Part shown: one piece after another, positions 12,932 through 24,391 of the stretch
How the letters are laid out: each line of letters begins with the position of its first letter
Numbering within the stretch: the stretch's first letter is position 1
Source: Gymnopilus junonius
Taxonomy: Eukaryota > Basidiomycota > Agaricomycetes > Agaricales > Galerinaceae
Direction of reading: 5' to 3'
NCBI GenBank assembly: GCA_015501075.1
Contig: JADNYJ010000030.1
Coordinates: 243,179 to 307,178, forward strand
DNA: 64,000 nucleotides
The notes under the pieces: model-generated
Told to the model about the DNA's origin: nothing
Databases searched by the model: none
Seen by the model: only the letters and a program-made list of their open reading frames with translations
Program-made: the position numbers and the translations under genes

Positions 12932-14060
12932 CGAGACACCATGACTTCACAGCTGGAGGGTAGTTTAGATAGGATATGCTCCGAATGCTCATAAGGAAGA
13001 TAAGATTGCTCATTCTTAGCGCCTGTCTGCTGATCCTTGGATTAAGCTTTAGCATGCTATTCAATTTTCAAAGTACCAGTCTAGCAGCATTGAGTCCGAA
13101 CGTTGTTTCTTGACACTACTAGACAAGTGACTGGACATTGGATAGACACTTACCCGCAATGGGTCGTAGTAAGAATCAGCCATACCAAATTAAAAACAGT
13201 CCATATGGACTCGCACCGGATGGGGGTTGTTGACAGGACGGAAGCTGAGTTAAATGAGCATGTTAGCAGCGAGATTATGACGTACAGCTTTGACCAACCT
13301 TCGACAATTTGCTGGCAAATGCCATCAGCCATGATTTTCGGGTGAATTCCTGGAAAAGTAAGTAGATTGAAGTTTCGGATCTTCGATTCTGATGTGTTTT
13401 GAATATGAGGTTGGATCCGATAATGCTGGAGCAGGCGGGATTATTCTTTTCATACCTGGCTCTCTTCATAAGATTCCCATTCACGAAGAATCTGCCTGCG
13501 CCATCCGATATCTATTTTTCAAGGAGGAAGAAACACTGACAATGCCTCATAATCCACAGTGATCATTGTAATTGTATACCTCCATGGGTAGTATAATTGA
13601 AGCTTTGAAATAGTTTGACTGGTCGCGACTTCCGGACAAGTTCAATGACTAGAGGATTCCCAAAGCGTTGATTCTGAACAACGGGTTAACATTGGATGAA
13701 CCTATTGCGCGGTTATCTGACTGAACGTTAAGTTGCATAACAAAAATCGAAAGCTAGAAGGCTTCTGAAAATCATGCTCAAGGTTGTGTCCTGCTGTCAA
13801 AAACACGAAACAGGGTAGAAAGGTAGAAAGGGCAAGGTTTGCTAGAGGGGTAACGCAGCTGACTCGCGCAGAGCCAGAGAGCACGGCGGTATGTCGGCAT
13901 GGCGCGATCTTCCTCTGGATGATAAAAAGGCCAAAAAGCATGTCTGGGTGTCCCCAAACTCCAATTTTTCAACTGAACTTGGTGAGCTAACCCATTCAAC
14001 AAAATACATACACACCTCGCTAATACAACACCCCAACAGGAGCCCAATATAATTGTCACG
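12932..14060. other. Intergenic, no gene seen
   Basis: No recognisable coding sequence. A TATA-like GATAAAAAGG at 13921-13930, about 130 bases before the ATG at 14061, could serve the small gene that follows. Confidence 0.45.
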
Positions 14061-14514
14061 ATGTCCACCGAAAGTAAGTTTCTCACTTCAGCGTCATTAA
14101 ACCAACGGGGTGCTGACAACTGAGCTAGTTCCCGATAACGTATTTGACTTGGCGGCTGGGGAACCAGAGCTGCTGGATGGTATCCAGCATGTCGAACAGA
14201 CCTTGACAGCCCAACCTGTTTTTCTGGACGAAGGAGGTGTAACCCTTCGAGTTATTGCCGGCGGTGGGAATATCAAGTTTAGGGTTCCACAAGTTTCAGG
14301 CTCTGGCTCATGCTCCTCCTGGACCAAAGGCGTTGGGCGCTTCCATGGAGAGGAGACCCCTTTTCAGGTCGTCGGGGGAACTTTTGAACTTGCCATCGAC
14401 GCGAATTCTGCAACTCTGACTTTGCGGTCAGGAGGCAGGACAGTGTTCGGACCAACCACCTATATCGGAGCGCAAAGAGGGTTAGTTGGCAGGTACAATG
14501 GTAACTGGAATTGA
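14061..14514 (+). CDS. Small hypothetical protein, probably beta-rich
   Basis: Two exons, 14061-14073 and 14129-14514, join in phase to give 132 residues. The intron carries GTAAGT and ends in CTAG. There is no signal peptide or membrane segment. The sequence is rich in Gly, Val and Thr with alternating hydrophobic residues, for example LRVIAGGGNIKFRV and FELAIDANSATLTLRS, and ends in GRYNGNWN. That suggests a compact beta fold. I do not recognise the family. Small cytosolic beta-rich proteins of this size are common among mushroom lectins and related defence proteins, but nothing here proves binding to a sugar. The frame is clean from start to stop, in contrast to the relics around it. Confidence 0.65.
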
Positions 14515-15329
14515 TGAATATGGTATTCGACTCTTGAAGCGGCAGGACATTTTTAGCAGAATCGGGGAGGCACGATCATGGGTGTAAGTTGGATGGAACT
14601 ATAACTAGAAAAATATGTACCAAAGTTTTCCAGAGGTGTTCAAATATGACACGTTGACGTTGAGTTGACGGTGGAATCAGAGAGTTTGTGCAGGCTATGC
14701 GGAAGCCTTCCTACGTCGTGGCCTTGTGAAAACAACTTGCGGGGTGGCTTCGTCTGTCGACGTTGATCTATTACAGGCTCCTCATCAATGATTGATGAGA
14801 ACCTTGACCAAAGGACGTGACTGGATCTTACTGCAAATGCAAACGTGCGAAGAGACAACTTGGAGTCACAGAAGGAAGGGAACCCTTACTCGACAAAGTC
14901 CTTGGCCGGCTCCGATAATTTACGGTCGTAGAAGAGAATGGCAGCTTGTGGGTCAGAAATAGCACCAGAATCAAGGAGGACCTCAGTCGCATTCGCCTGA
15001 AAGGGGTAGACAGACGCTTCATACGTTCGGGATCCTGTCGAACGATGTCGCCAGACGTAGTGAATTTCGGTGTATCTGACCATTCTGCTGGCAAGTTCCA
15101 GTGGAGATTCAAGTGCGGGGTTTGGTTACATAGGACTGCGACGCGACATGGTAACTATCATGTGATAGACCTGTGACTGCTCGTCACTTTTGCTGTCTCC
15201 TTCCTTCCTCGTCCTTGCTTCTGTCTCTGCCACTTCCTTTGTCTCTGTCTCTCGGCTTTTTTCTTCTGGTTCCAGGTCCGTTCCCTGGTCTTTTTCCCTA
15301 TCTCATCGTATTCTTCATCCTATCCACTG
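14515..15329. other. Intergenic, no gene recognised
   Basis: Only short open frames occur. One on the minus strand (14886-15083) reads smoothly and ends in AKDFVE, but I cannot place it and do not call it a gene. Confidence 0.4.
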
Positions 15330-15977
15330 GCCAACCCGTGATTGGGCCCTCATCGAGCTCTACAATGACAAGTTTGACTGGTCTACGTTTAAAGGCAACA
15401 AGGTTTATATTGGTATGTTTTCCATCTTGGCCGATATCGTCTTGTCTCATAGTTTTGGCTGTCCATAATACCCCCTCCCACCCCCTGCAGGTGGCAACCT
15501 CTCGTCATTGGACTATGGAAAGTTCATGTTCCCCCATCCGAGGACCAGGCCGACTACGAGTACCCTGAAGACGGTCTTCTCCAGGCATTTGGCATCATCC
15601 AGCCCGAGGAGATTCGTCACCCCAAGCAACTCGACGCCAACTAGGAAGAGTGTCTTCTCGTCGTCAAGCACGGTCTAGCGACGGGCACAACCATCGGTCG
15701 AGTCACGGGAATGGAGTCTTTCACTCGCAAGTTCAACGAGTACGGTATTAAGAAGACGGTGATGGAAATAGCTGTCCTCCCCTATGGCAGCACACACGGT
15801 CCGTTCTCTGCTCCTGGCGACTCGGGCTCGATTGTCCTTGACAGGAAAGGGCGTATCCTCAGGATGCTGAATGGAGGTGCTGGCTCTATTGACAAGACTG
15901 ATATCACCTATCTCACGCCATACTCGTACATTGAGAAGGATATCAAAAAGTACTTCCCCAGGTCCATCCTCTACTGA
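15330..15977 (+). pseudogene. Relic of a trypsin-like (GDSG) fungal protein
   Basis: The reading matches a family of large hypothetical proteins common in agaricomycetes that end in a chymotrypsin-like domain. The order is DWALIELYNDKFDW, GNKVYIGGNLSSLDYGKFMF, a segment near LLQAFGI, VVKHGLATGTTIGRVTGMES, then PFSAPGDSGSIVLDR with the catalytic-type GDSG at about 15813-15824. It ends in TDITYLTPYSYIEKDI and a stop at 15975-15977. An intron (about 15413-15489) can be placed. A single-base frame change near 15541 and an in-frame TAG near 15642 break it, and the N-terminal part of the family is missing. It is therefore a truncated relic, not an active gene. Confidence 0.65.
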
Positions 15978-16169
15978 ATACCCATGATCCGCTCCAAGTT
16001 TATGATATGATTCCAATGTGAAGATGGGCGGGAATGTTCTGCCCTTCAGAGACGAAGAGACGTCATACCAGCCTTTGCACCCTCTGTGGTATTAAATAAC
16101 CGCCTTTTTGAGCACGCCCAAGGCCGACAACACCGTCAACGCTAACGTGCTTCTTTCGATCTCCGCTCT

Positions 16170-16560
16170 CCGCTGTCGTTCCCTACATGAATGTATGGTA
16201 TCCAAGATAGAAGAGCTTCGTCCGAATCCCCCGGTCTCTCTCGAAGCGTCTCTCATGAAAGTCGCCTTGCGATGTGAAGGGCTTGTGCCGCTCCAGCGCC
16301 TTCCAACTTCGCTCCTTCATCAGAACTTCTGCTCAACAGATTCTCGTAGAATTTCTCCGCCACAAATGGGGCACGCTCATCAGAGATGGACCCCATAGTC
16401 ACCACAACGCTTCGGTACTCAATCTTGAAAAGTGCGGGAAATTGACGAAATACATCTGGCAGCGGAAGGGTGATTCTTCTGGAGACTATTACCTGACTTT
16501 CTCTGACAGGTTGGCTGTGAGATTTGGCCTCAAGAATCCTTTATACTAGAAAGTTTACTC
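16170..16560 (-). pseudogene. C-terminal relic of a CHAT-domain protein
   Basis: On the minus strand the piece reads SVVVTMGSISDERAPFVAEK, then FYENLL, then AAQALHIARRLS, and after a frame change SWIPYIHVG. This is the end of the CHAT (caspase HetF associated with TPR) domain as found in the very large TPR-CHAT families of basidiomycetes, where the usual text is ATMWSI...AD.FY and ends in WVPFIHxG. The catalytic His/Cys region and any TPRs are not visible upstream. The frame is broken at least once near 16250. The relic probably came from one of the many dispersed copies. Boundaries are approximate. Confidence 0.55.
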
Positions 16561-17664
16561 TTGCACATTCTACCTCACATTGAAAGTAGTGATTCTACTG
16601 AGATGTCGCGTTCAAGACACAGAATCACGGAATCACGTGTATATTAAGCAAATGCTTGGGCCACTTCAGTTAATCAAACCACTTCGTTCTGCTTTTGCTT
16701 GTCGCCTGATGCGCAAAGAGTTTTCACTCTCCAAAGCATTGTCCACTGTCCAAGCCCTCTCCTTCCAAGCACTGTAGCACTGCTATGCTTTTGCATTTCA
16801 CAATCGGCACCGCAACAGGTTACAGCATCATAACCCCAACTTCCCGGACTTCTTGGCGACTATTAACTAGCACTTGAGCAATGTGGAACTTCACTGCAAG
16901 GTCGCCGGTGACTTCAAGCCTTGTTCTGGTTCGATATCACCATCGGATCTCCTGCTTGGTTGTCAGTCCCTGCGCGCCTACCATCTGAATTCGCTTCTTA
17001 GATCAACTTTTTATCGTACTTCACGCGTCCGGGCCTCGATTTCTGCTGCTGCCAAACGACTTAAAATCGCATATTACGGAACATTGACGCAAGAAAACAA
17101 TTGATTGATGAGGTATTCATGGTTAGTCGGTTTGAAGGCCATGAGCATATGAGCTATCATTTCGATGCTCGTGGTTTCCTGCCTCTTGAGCTCCCATGAA
17201 AGTCTGCTTCACGGACAATTTGTGATTGTCTGCCAAGACTTTGAAAGCACATGAAGGTTCCCTAGGACGACTATCACACAGCCAGGAAGATTGGGAACTA
17301 CGCTATTTTTAGCGCTTATTGATCATGGAACCTTGACATCCCATGCAGCAGCGCAGCCTTTCACCAAGAAGTTGCTCGTGGCCAACGCAATATTTAGTTC
17401 TTTAACGGACACGCCCACTTTTAAAATAGGAAGAACAACCTGGGACAGGAGCCAATTGGTAAACCCTTGTTGGAGTCCATGCGCTTCCTCTGTCATCTTG
17501 CGACATAGGTTCTCTCGGATGATGACTTGTCGATCAGCTATCCGTCGCCGGAGGAAGGTTCCGTCCTCATGCCTCCTCCATTGTAAATTTCTTGTCCATG
17601 CGATCAGGTTAGATAAGGGTAGTTATGTTCGACAAGGCTTCCATCGAGAACCACCCTCCATGAC
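16561..17664. other. Intergenic, no gene recognised
   Basis: Short frames only. The last ~200 bases resemble those before sedolisin copy 1 and are the duplicated promoter. Confidence 0.4.
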
Positions 17665-17671
17665 TATATAA
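17665..17671 (+). promoter_or_regulatory. TATA box of sedolisin copy 2
   Basis: TATATAA lies 88 bases before the ATG at 17759 in a block shared with copy 1. Confidence 0.55.
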
Positions 17672-17758
17672 TTACTGCTGCCTCGCAACATATCCTATAG
17701 GCTTTTCGTTCTTTCTCAGACGTCTGCAAGCCTAGTCATTCGCTCTTTACTGCCTTCG

Positions 17759-20121
17759 ATGTTGTGGTCGTCAATCCTCCTTTTGGGTGCTGCTCAGTTT
17801 TGTGCTTCCAGTGTGCTTTCCGGCGTTGGAACGACCTCGCTGAGAAGCACTCATGGGTCGAGATCCCCGCGGCTGGCAAATGAAAGGGCCTGCTCCATCT
17901 AACCACATCTTCGAGCTACGAATTGGTTTGAAGCAAGATGGCATGGACAAGCTCATTGAAAATCTTATGGAAATCAGTGACCCACACATGCAAGGTACGT
18001 AGGATGCAAATTCCAAAAATTTCAAGAAGAGACTGAGGTGCAATTTGCAGATATGCTCAGCACCTGACCAAAGAGGAGACGGATGCATTTTTGGCCCCCC
18101 ATGCCGATTCCACTGCCGTTGTCGAAGAGTGGCTATTTTTCCATGGTATCGATACTTCGAGTGCGCAACGTTCCGATGCCGGTGACTGGATCAAACTGCA
18201 GGTGTCCGTTGACCAAGCCGAGCGGATGTTGGGTACCAAGTATGATGTGTATCAGCATGGACCATCTGGTGAACAAGTCGTCCGGACACTCAGCTACTCA
18301 CTCCCTAAGGAACTGCTCTCCCACGTCGACGTTGTTACCCCAACGACTTATTTCGGGACGCTCAGGAGCATGAAGAAGACGAGCTTCTTGCAGCCAGACA
18401 GGAAACCTCTCACCGATGAAGAAGCTGCTGCTCTCCGTTTTGGTTCTGATGCTGCTGTTCCTTCCAGTTGCGCTAGCACCATAACTCCTACGTGCCTGCG
18501 TGACTTGTACAACACTTCTACCTACATCCCTGCCGCAACCAATGTTAACAAGCTTGGTGTTGCTGGTTATCTTGATGAATTCGCCAACACTGCTGACTTG
18601 CAGGTAAATACAATCATAAACGGTTGTATAATGCCATTAAATTTTTACTCGTTTGTAGTCGTTCTTCAAGAAGTTCCGCACAGATGCCGTCGGTTCTTCC
18701 TTTACTACTGTCCAGGTCAATGGAGGAGGGAATGACCAAACAGATCCCGGCGTTGAGGTACATCAATTCAGGCCAGGAAAACAATGCGTGGTCCTAATAT
18801 CTATACCCTAGGCCAATCTCGATATTCAATACACGACTGGAATTTCATTCCCAACTCCGAATATCTACTACAGGTAAGACATGTGAAGACTTTAAAAAGG
18901 AAGGCCTTTCTGACATGTTTATTTTTCTCAGCACTGGTGGATCACCTCCTTTCGCTCCAGACAGCAATACGCCCACTAACACCAATGAGCCATATCTCGA
19001 TTTCCTCAACTTCCTCTTAGCCCAGTCAACCATTCCGCAAACACTTACTACGTCCTACGGCGATGATGAGCAAACCGTAAGCACCTTCCACGATACATGA
19101 TAATGCTGGGCCTTCTGAGCAGTCGCTTTCCAGGTGCCTCTTGACTATGCTACATCTGTATGCAACCTATTCGCCACTCTAGGCTCTCGTGGAACAACTA
19201 TCTTCTTTTCGAGTGGTGATGATGGGTAAGTTTTGAACTTAATTCTATAGTACTGAATGTGATCAATTTGCAGTGTCGGTGCTGGCAATTGTCAAACAAA
19301 CGATGGCAAGGGAACTGTCATATTCCAGCCTAATTTCCCTGCCTCGTTCGTCCAATTTACTTATTGATGAATTACTGATAAGACATTCTCTACCTGCACA
19401 GATGCCCATTTGTCACTACTGTCGGCGCGACCACCAGAGTTAATCCGGAGGTTGCCGCCAGCTTCTCTGGTGGTGGATTTTCTCGGTACTTCGCTGCTCC
19501 ATCCTACCAGACGACCGCTGTGAATACTTTCCTCAACGGCCTTGGCACCAAGTTCAATGGTCTCTTTAAGTTGGTGACTTTTTCTTACATGCTTACCTGC
19601 TGCGCTTAATACACAACGAGAACAGCAAGACTGGACGGGCTTACCCTGATGTCTCTGCCCAAGGCGAAGCCTTCCAAGTCATCGTCGGTGGCCGCACCGA
19701 GTCTGTTGCAGGGACTAGCGCCAGCTCTCCGGTAGGGTTCATTAAATCCATTTAATGAAAATTATATTCATTTTTAAAAGACTACAGCTGGCGTTTTCGC
19801 TCTCCTAAATGACTTCCGTCTTTCGCAGGAAAGACATCTTTGGGTTTCATTAACCCTCTTATCTATTCTACAGCATCTTCTGGATTCACTGATATCACGT
19901 CAGGCACGAATCCTGGATGCGGTACTACTGGTGCGTTAAGGTGCTCCATGCACGATCTATCAATTAATTAATCTCTCTGAACAGGTTTTACTGCTGGAAA
20001 AGGATGGGACCCGGTAAGCGTTCTTTTGGTTTCCATACCCCTTAGCTTTCAACTTACTTGATGTTCTCAGGTCACCGGTCTGGGGACGCCTAATTTCCTC
20101 AAGTTGCAGACACTTGTTTAA
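17759..20121 (+). pseudogene. Sedolisin (S53) tripeptidyl peptidase, copy 2, decayed
   Basis: This is a close duplicate of the gene at 1755, in the same orientation with the same intron positions. Catalytic elements remain: GVE-ANLDIQY for Glu/Asp, SSGDDG for the oxyanion Asp, and GTSASSP for Ser. Compared with copy 1, exon 1 lacks three single bases in C runs: near 17819, near 17874 and near 17981. The first puts a TAA in frame before the second correction. A further base is missing near 19828 (CTTTCGCAGGAA against CTTTCCCAAGGAA). The acceptor expected near 19616 reads AC instead of AG. In the last exon it keeps the splice sites that copy 1 has lost. The two copies therefore decayed independently. 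If the indels are assembly errors, this could be a working gene; otherwise it is a pseudogene. Confidence 0.75.
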
Positions 20122-23100
20122 CCGTCTGAGTCGAGGCTTCAACTTTCGAGTCCTCACATGTCATACTATAAACTTTACTCCGTGTAGACTAGAGTATGGC
20201 AGGCATGAACCACGACAAGCTGCCCAGTGAATTTGAGAGACATTCAAATAAAAACAATCTAGATCCATTGGTGTGGAGTTGAAGTTTGGTACTGCCGCCT
20301 CAAAAAATACTAGGCTTGCCAGTTTATTATGTTGGTGTTTTTGTGACGACTCTTACTCGGTCACTGTCGTGGTTGGTTGTTGTAGAGTACGTATGTTCTA
20401 AATCCTTGCCTGCGCCACACTTTATCAATTGATGCGATCACATACTGTAGAGAATATTACTCTAAGGATCGTCGGATACCGGGTATGGGCCGATTATCTA
20501 AATTACTTTTTGGTTGAATCATTCTTGAAATCAGAGAAACCGTTGGGGGCTGAACCAGATTCAACGGCAGTACTTGGAACGAGCTCGGCTGGCACTTTCT
20601 CTGGCAGCGTTTGACACTCCTAATCATTTTGTCGCAGATAGAGCGTTTTCAATACCTCTGGTTATTGCGAACTTGGCCTCTTGTCTTTGACTTCGAATTT
20701 TTAATGGGAAACGACTAGTGCATAAAGAAAGCGGATTTTCAAGCGGGTTCGGTAGACGTTTGACAGGCGGTCGGGCGCGGCTAGCACTATTATCCTCAAT
20801 CGCGGAGCAACTTGGAGCTTCGCGACCCTGCAAAGGAGTACTAGTAGATGCGAAGTCGGATTTACTGTTATCCTAGTAGAAAACTGGCTGGTGATTGGGC
20901 TACAAAGATGGACAAGGATTTGCCAGTGCCATCAGCATAGCTCAATATTACGGAACAGCAACTGCTACGCTAAGAATGCAGAAAGCTTGCATCTAACAGG
21001 GTCATTCAAGTTACCATTTAATTTTAGGAGCTTTGAGAAAGACATAGATCAGGCATCGTCCTGTCCAAACCTGTCTTTTAAGATTTACGGTCGACATCAG
21101 GCTGAACGCCCAACTAAACCTCGAGGGCCAATAACGGTCTCGAGACCTAGGTAAAGTACGGCGTCGGGACCGCAATCCGAGTTATTTTACTGGTCAGAAA
21201 TAGTAGAGTAAAGTCGCTTTGAGAAGTTGGCCAGTAAAGTATAGTTGAGGCTCTTGATTCACAGAGAGTAAATCAGGAAGCTGGAAGTTCTAAGAAGAAA
21301 TATAACTTGCCCTAAGTACAGAGTGTTAATATTAGACTGAGCATACAGCCTGGCTGCTTAGCACTAAGATTATTAGTATCCAATTTAGCGAAATGTCTAC
21401 ATACCTTCTAGGGTGTCCGTGACACTTGGGAACTATTGATAGTAATCAAGGATTTCTCGGTGATTTGTGGTTTCTAGAAGGCGCACTGTTCAAATCGGTA
21501 CCTGCAAAAGCACGTTCAAAGCGGAGCCCTATAGGTTTAAAGAAGCAATGCCTTCATCAGGGTTTTCGCCAGGCTTGAGCGTTTCTGCTCCAAGGTCAGC
21601 TGGTCTGGTCATTTGAGGAAATGGATGGGAACGGTTTCTAACGGAATGGTTTTGGAGATTAGAATCATCAAGCCCACTTACATATCTCATTACGTAGCCC
21701 AATTCTTTGTGGTTAGAGGTGTAGCAAGCGAAATGGAACTCATATTCATTGCGCCATCGCACCATCCTCCTAGTTGTGGCAGCTGCAATTGAGGAGTTGC
21801 AACAGGGTATCATCAGGCATCATCGCTGCAAAAAAGGTTCTGACATACCGACTCACTGCGACCTGGGAATCATCCGAGTCAGAACTAGAGTCTAAGGATG
21901 GAATCGGAGAGCGCCCAGAACGGCGGCCATCAGCTACGTCATGGTGAATGCTGAGAAAATATCGATGAAAAGGGCGCATGCTCATAAGTGGTAAATTGAT
22001 GGTCTTCAAACACAAAGTAAGAAAGCCAGGTTCGTTCCAAGCCCCTCGGATTTATTTGGTTGTGTATTTGTTTGTATTGTTGGAATCAAATCCGCCAGAG
22101 GGGCTTGTGACAGACTGACACTTTTAGAGGGTTTACTCGCTCTCGACGCTTGGAGCGGTTTCCTCTCCGCTCTTCATGAAATTTGAGAATTTGTTACTTT
22201 ATGATGTGGTGCATTTATTTTGAATTTAATTATTATTGGCATTTGAACGTAGCTCTCAATTGAATGAGCATTGCAAAAGTGTTTGCATAGCTCCAAGTTC
22301 GAAATTCTGCCCTTGGAACACCAATTAGAAGGATCAAAATTCTGAGTCTCGGCGCATTTGATATCTATACTCATCTAGGCCCCCCATTATAACAAAATAA
22401 TGAAAATGTAGGCCAGAGACTCGCATGAGCATCAGCGACGCAGCTGAAATCAAAATTCTGAGCGCGTATCACGTGATTAAAAGCTATCAGAACCGTTTCT
22501 ACTCTCGCTTTCGTCTGCGAAATCTTTCCCTTGGTACTAACCCAAAATTCTCAAAAATATTTCAATAAGCTTAAATAATGCCTTGAAATAGGTGTGCCAA
22601 GTTTTGTTCGAGAGCATTTAATATGGACTGTATTATAATGGTGCCAGTTGAGAGCTCAAATTCCTGCTCAATATAAACTTTGTTACCTAAATCTGAGAGC
22701 AATAGCAGGATGAATAAATTAAAAAATAGTAGAGTCACATTAGAAATCATCTACTGTAAGCATTAAAAAAGGATCTATAACTAGAGATGGCTTTCTTCAA
22801 GAGAGCGACGCAGTTTAGTGAACCCTCCAGGTTGGTCATCTTTGTGCAAGCTCTTTCTGACAAAGGTTCCCGGTTCCCGGGCAGCAGCTGGGCTTGCTCC
22901 AAGCTTATAAGAAAGCTAGTGACATCTGAATGAGACAAGGGAATGCCCTTTGGGGCAGCCATTGCCCATGTCACCGCATTATTGCATACAAAGTTTAGTA
23001 TGACCTCTCAAAAAAGTACGATCTGAGCAATCTATTCGGTAAAGATTCCATCCAAAGTTTAGTGCTTCGTGAATGGTTGAAAGGAAAAGAAACATGCATG

Positions 23101-23281
23101 ACTCATAACGGTCCTATCCTGACAGGCTGCCATTTAGAAATTGAATATGAGCGCTGTTCGAGACAACCAGAATAGAAATTTTCAAGCAGCAAACTTCCAT
23201 GGATGTAGTAGTAAAAATGCAGCGGGAATGCAGGTCAACAACAAAGTAAACAAATCGATTCGTCGAGGAGGCCCTTTGAGC
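20122..23281. other. 3.1 kb without a recognisable gene
   Basis: No open frame beyond about 95 codons and no family match. The sequence turns AT-rich towards 22.2-23.3 kb, including a short ATTAA-type run near 23310-23340. Probably eroded repeat or spacer DNA. Confidence 0.5.
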
Positions 23282-23306
23282 GGCTCACTTTCTATAGGTG
23301 TGGGCC
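23282..23306 (+). repeat. Left 25-bp terminal inverted repeat
   Basis: Perfect inverted match to 24052-24076. Confidence 0.75.
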
Positions 23307-24051
23307 CGCCTAATATTAAATTAAATTAAATTAATTAAATCGAAGAAGGGAGGGAAGAAATAAATAAATCACGCAGTGTCTATATAGGTGAAGGTCATCT
23401 AGCATGCCGTGATTTGATGAAATCTGCCGGGGCCGAAAGCAGTCCATTTTTTCGAGGTGCGCTTCGTGCATTTAGGTACGAAATTGATCTGGTCCTTGAT
23501 TTGGGTAGGTCCAAGTAGCACATTATTTTTTCCTACCGCACTTCGCGTGGCCCTCTCAATATGCATATGCACCAAGAACTGTGAATTGCATAGATGCCTT
23601 TCAAATACTCCAGGGTGGGGAGGAGAACAGGGTGGATTATTTATTTATCTACCTCAAATGACCAGGATTATTTATTTTTCTAGCGCGCTTCACGTGCCCT
23701 CCCCATCCTCTTTAAATGTTGCCCAGATTAAAAATTTTATCTTATTTTTCAAGCTCTCCAGATGCCTTCCAATCTTCGAAAGAATGTATGCAAAAGGGCC
23801 AGTTCATCACCTGACTGCGCTGACCTAATGAGTTTCCTTGTACAGTGGTGTTCATTGAGTGGCCTCCCAAGCTAAGGAAAAGGTCAAATATTCTAAAATT
23901 TACCCCATGTTTGGGAATCAGGCTCATCTCACTGATTTATGCTCTGGTTCCGGACTTTCGCGCCCCAGAACATGTCGAAGTAGCCGCATTATTTGGCCGA
24001 GTTACTTTGTTTGTACATGATTATATTTTCAAACTCAGTTATATCGTATTT

Positions 24052-24076
24052 GGCCCACACCTATAGAAAGTGAGCC
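24052..24076 (-). repeat. Right 25-bp terminal inverted repeat
   Basis: Perfect inverted match to 23282-23306. Its last three bases (GCC) form part of the target site used by the KDZ element. Confidence 0.75.
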
Positions 24077-24081
24077 CTTTG
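24074..24081 (+). repeat. Left 8-bp target-site duplication of the KDZ element
   Basis: GCCCTTTG, repeated directly at 29484-29491 immediately outside the other end of the element. Confidence 0.75.
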
Positions 24082-24120
24082 CAGTAAATCTGGAATTCGG
24101 AAAGCGCAGCGTGTGGCGCG
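24082..24120 (+). repeat. Left terminal inverted repeat of the KDZ element
   Basis: 39 bases matching 29445-29483 in inverted orientation at 30 positions. Similarity stops sharply after this. Confidence 0.7.
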
Positions 24121-24391
24121 GCGCACTGCGCAGCTGACAAATTCAACTACGCACGTGAGATAGGCTGCCGCGTGATATGTTGAACTTCCGTTCAGGAATT
24201 TATGGCTTGCTCATCCCTCCTTCGTCTTGCACTCTGGACACCTTGCGAGTCGCTGGGCCCAGTCGGCTAGGATCTTGCTCTTTGACCCTCTTCGTCTGAT
24301 TCCCTCCTTTTGTTTCTCTCTTTCCCCTTTATGTGTCACCCTTACGACCTTGTACTCGTGGATACCACCACTCTTTTCTTATGACACAATC

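Larger units (their letters stand above)
23282..24076. mobile_element. ~795-bp non-coding element with perfect 25-bp terminal inverted repeats
   Basis: The first 25 bases (23282-23306, starting GGCTCACTTTCTATAGG) are the exact reverse complement of 24052-24076. The interior has no coding frame of note, as in a MITE. The left flank is CTTTGAGC. On the right the element runs straight into CTTTG, and the KDZ element begins 6 bases on. If the KDZ insertion is removed, the right flank becomes CTTTGATG, so 6 of 8 bases of a target duplication remain. Superfamily not assigned. Confidence 0.7.

Noticed and set aside
23271..23278. A third copy of GCCCTTTG to the left of the 795-bp element, as if it were that element's target duplication
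   Set aside because: It lies three bases short of the inverted repeat on the left, while on the right it overlaps the repeat by three bases. The offsets do not agree; CTTTGA just outside both repeats fits better.
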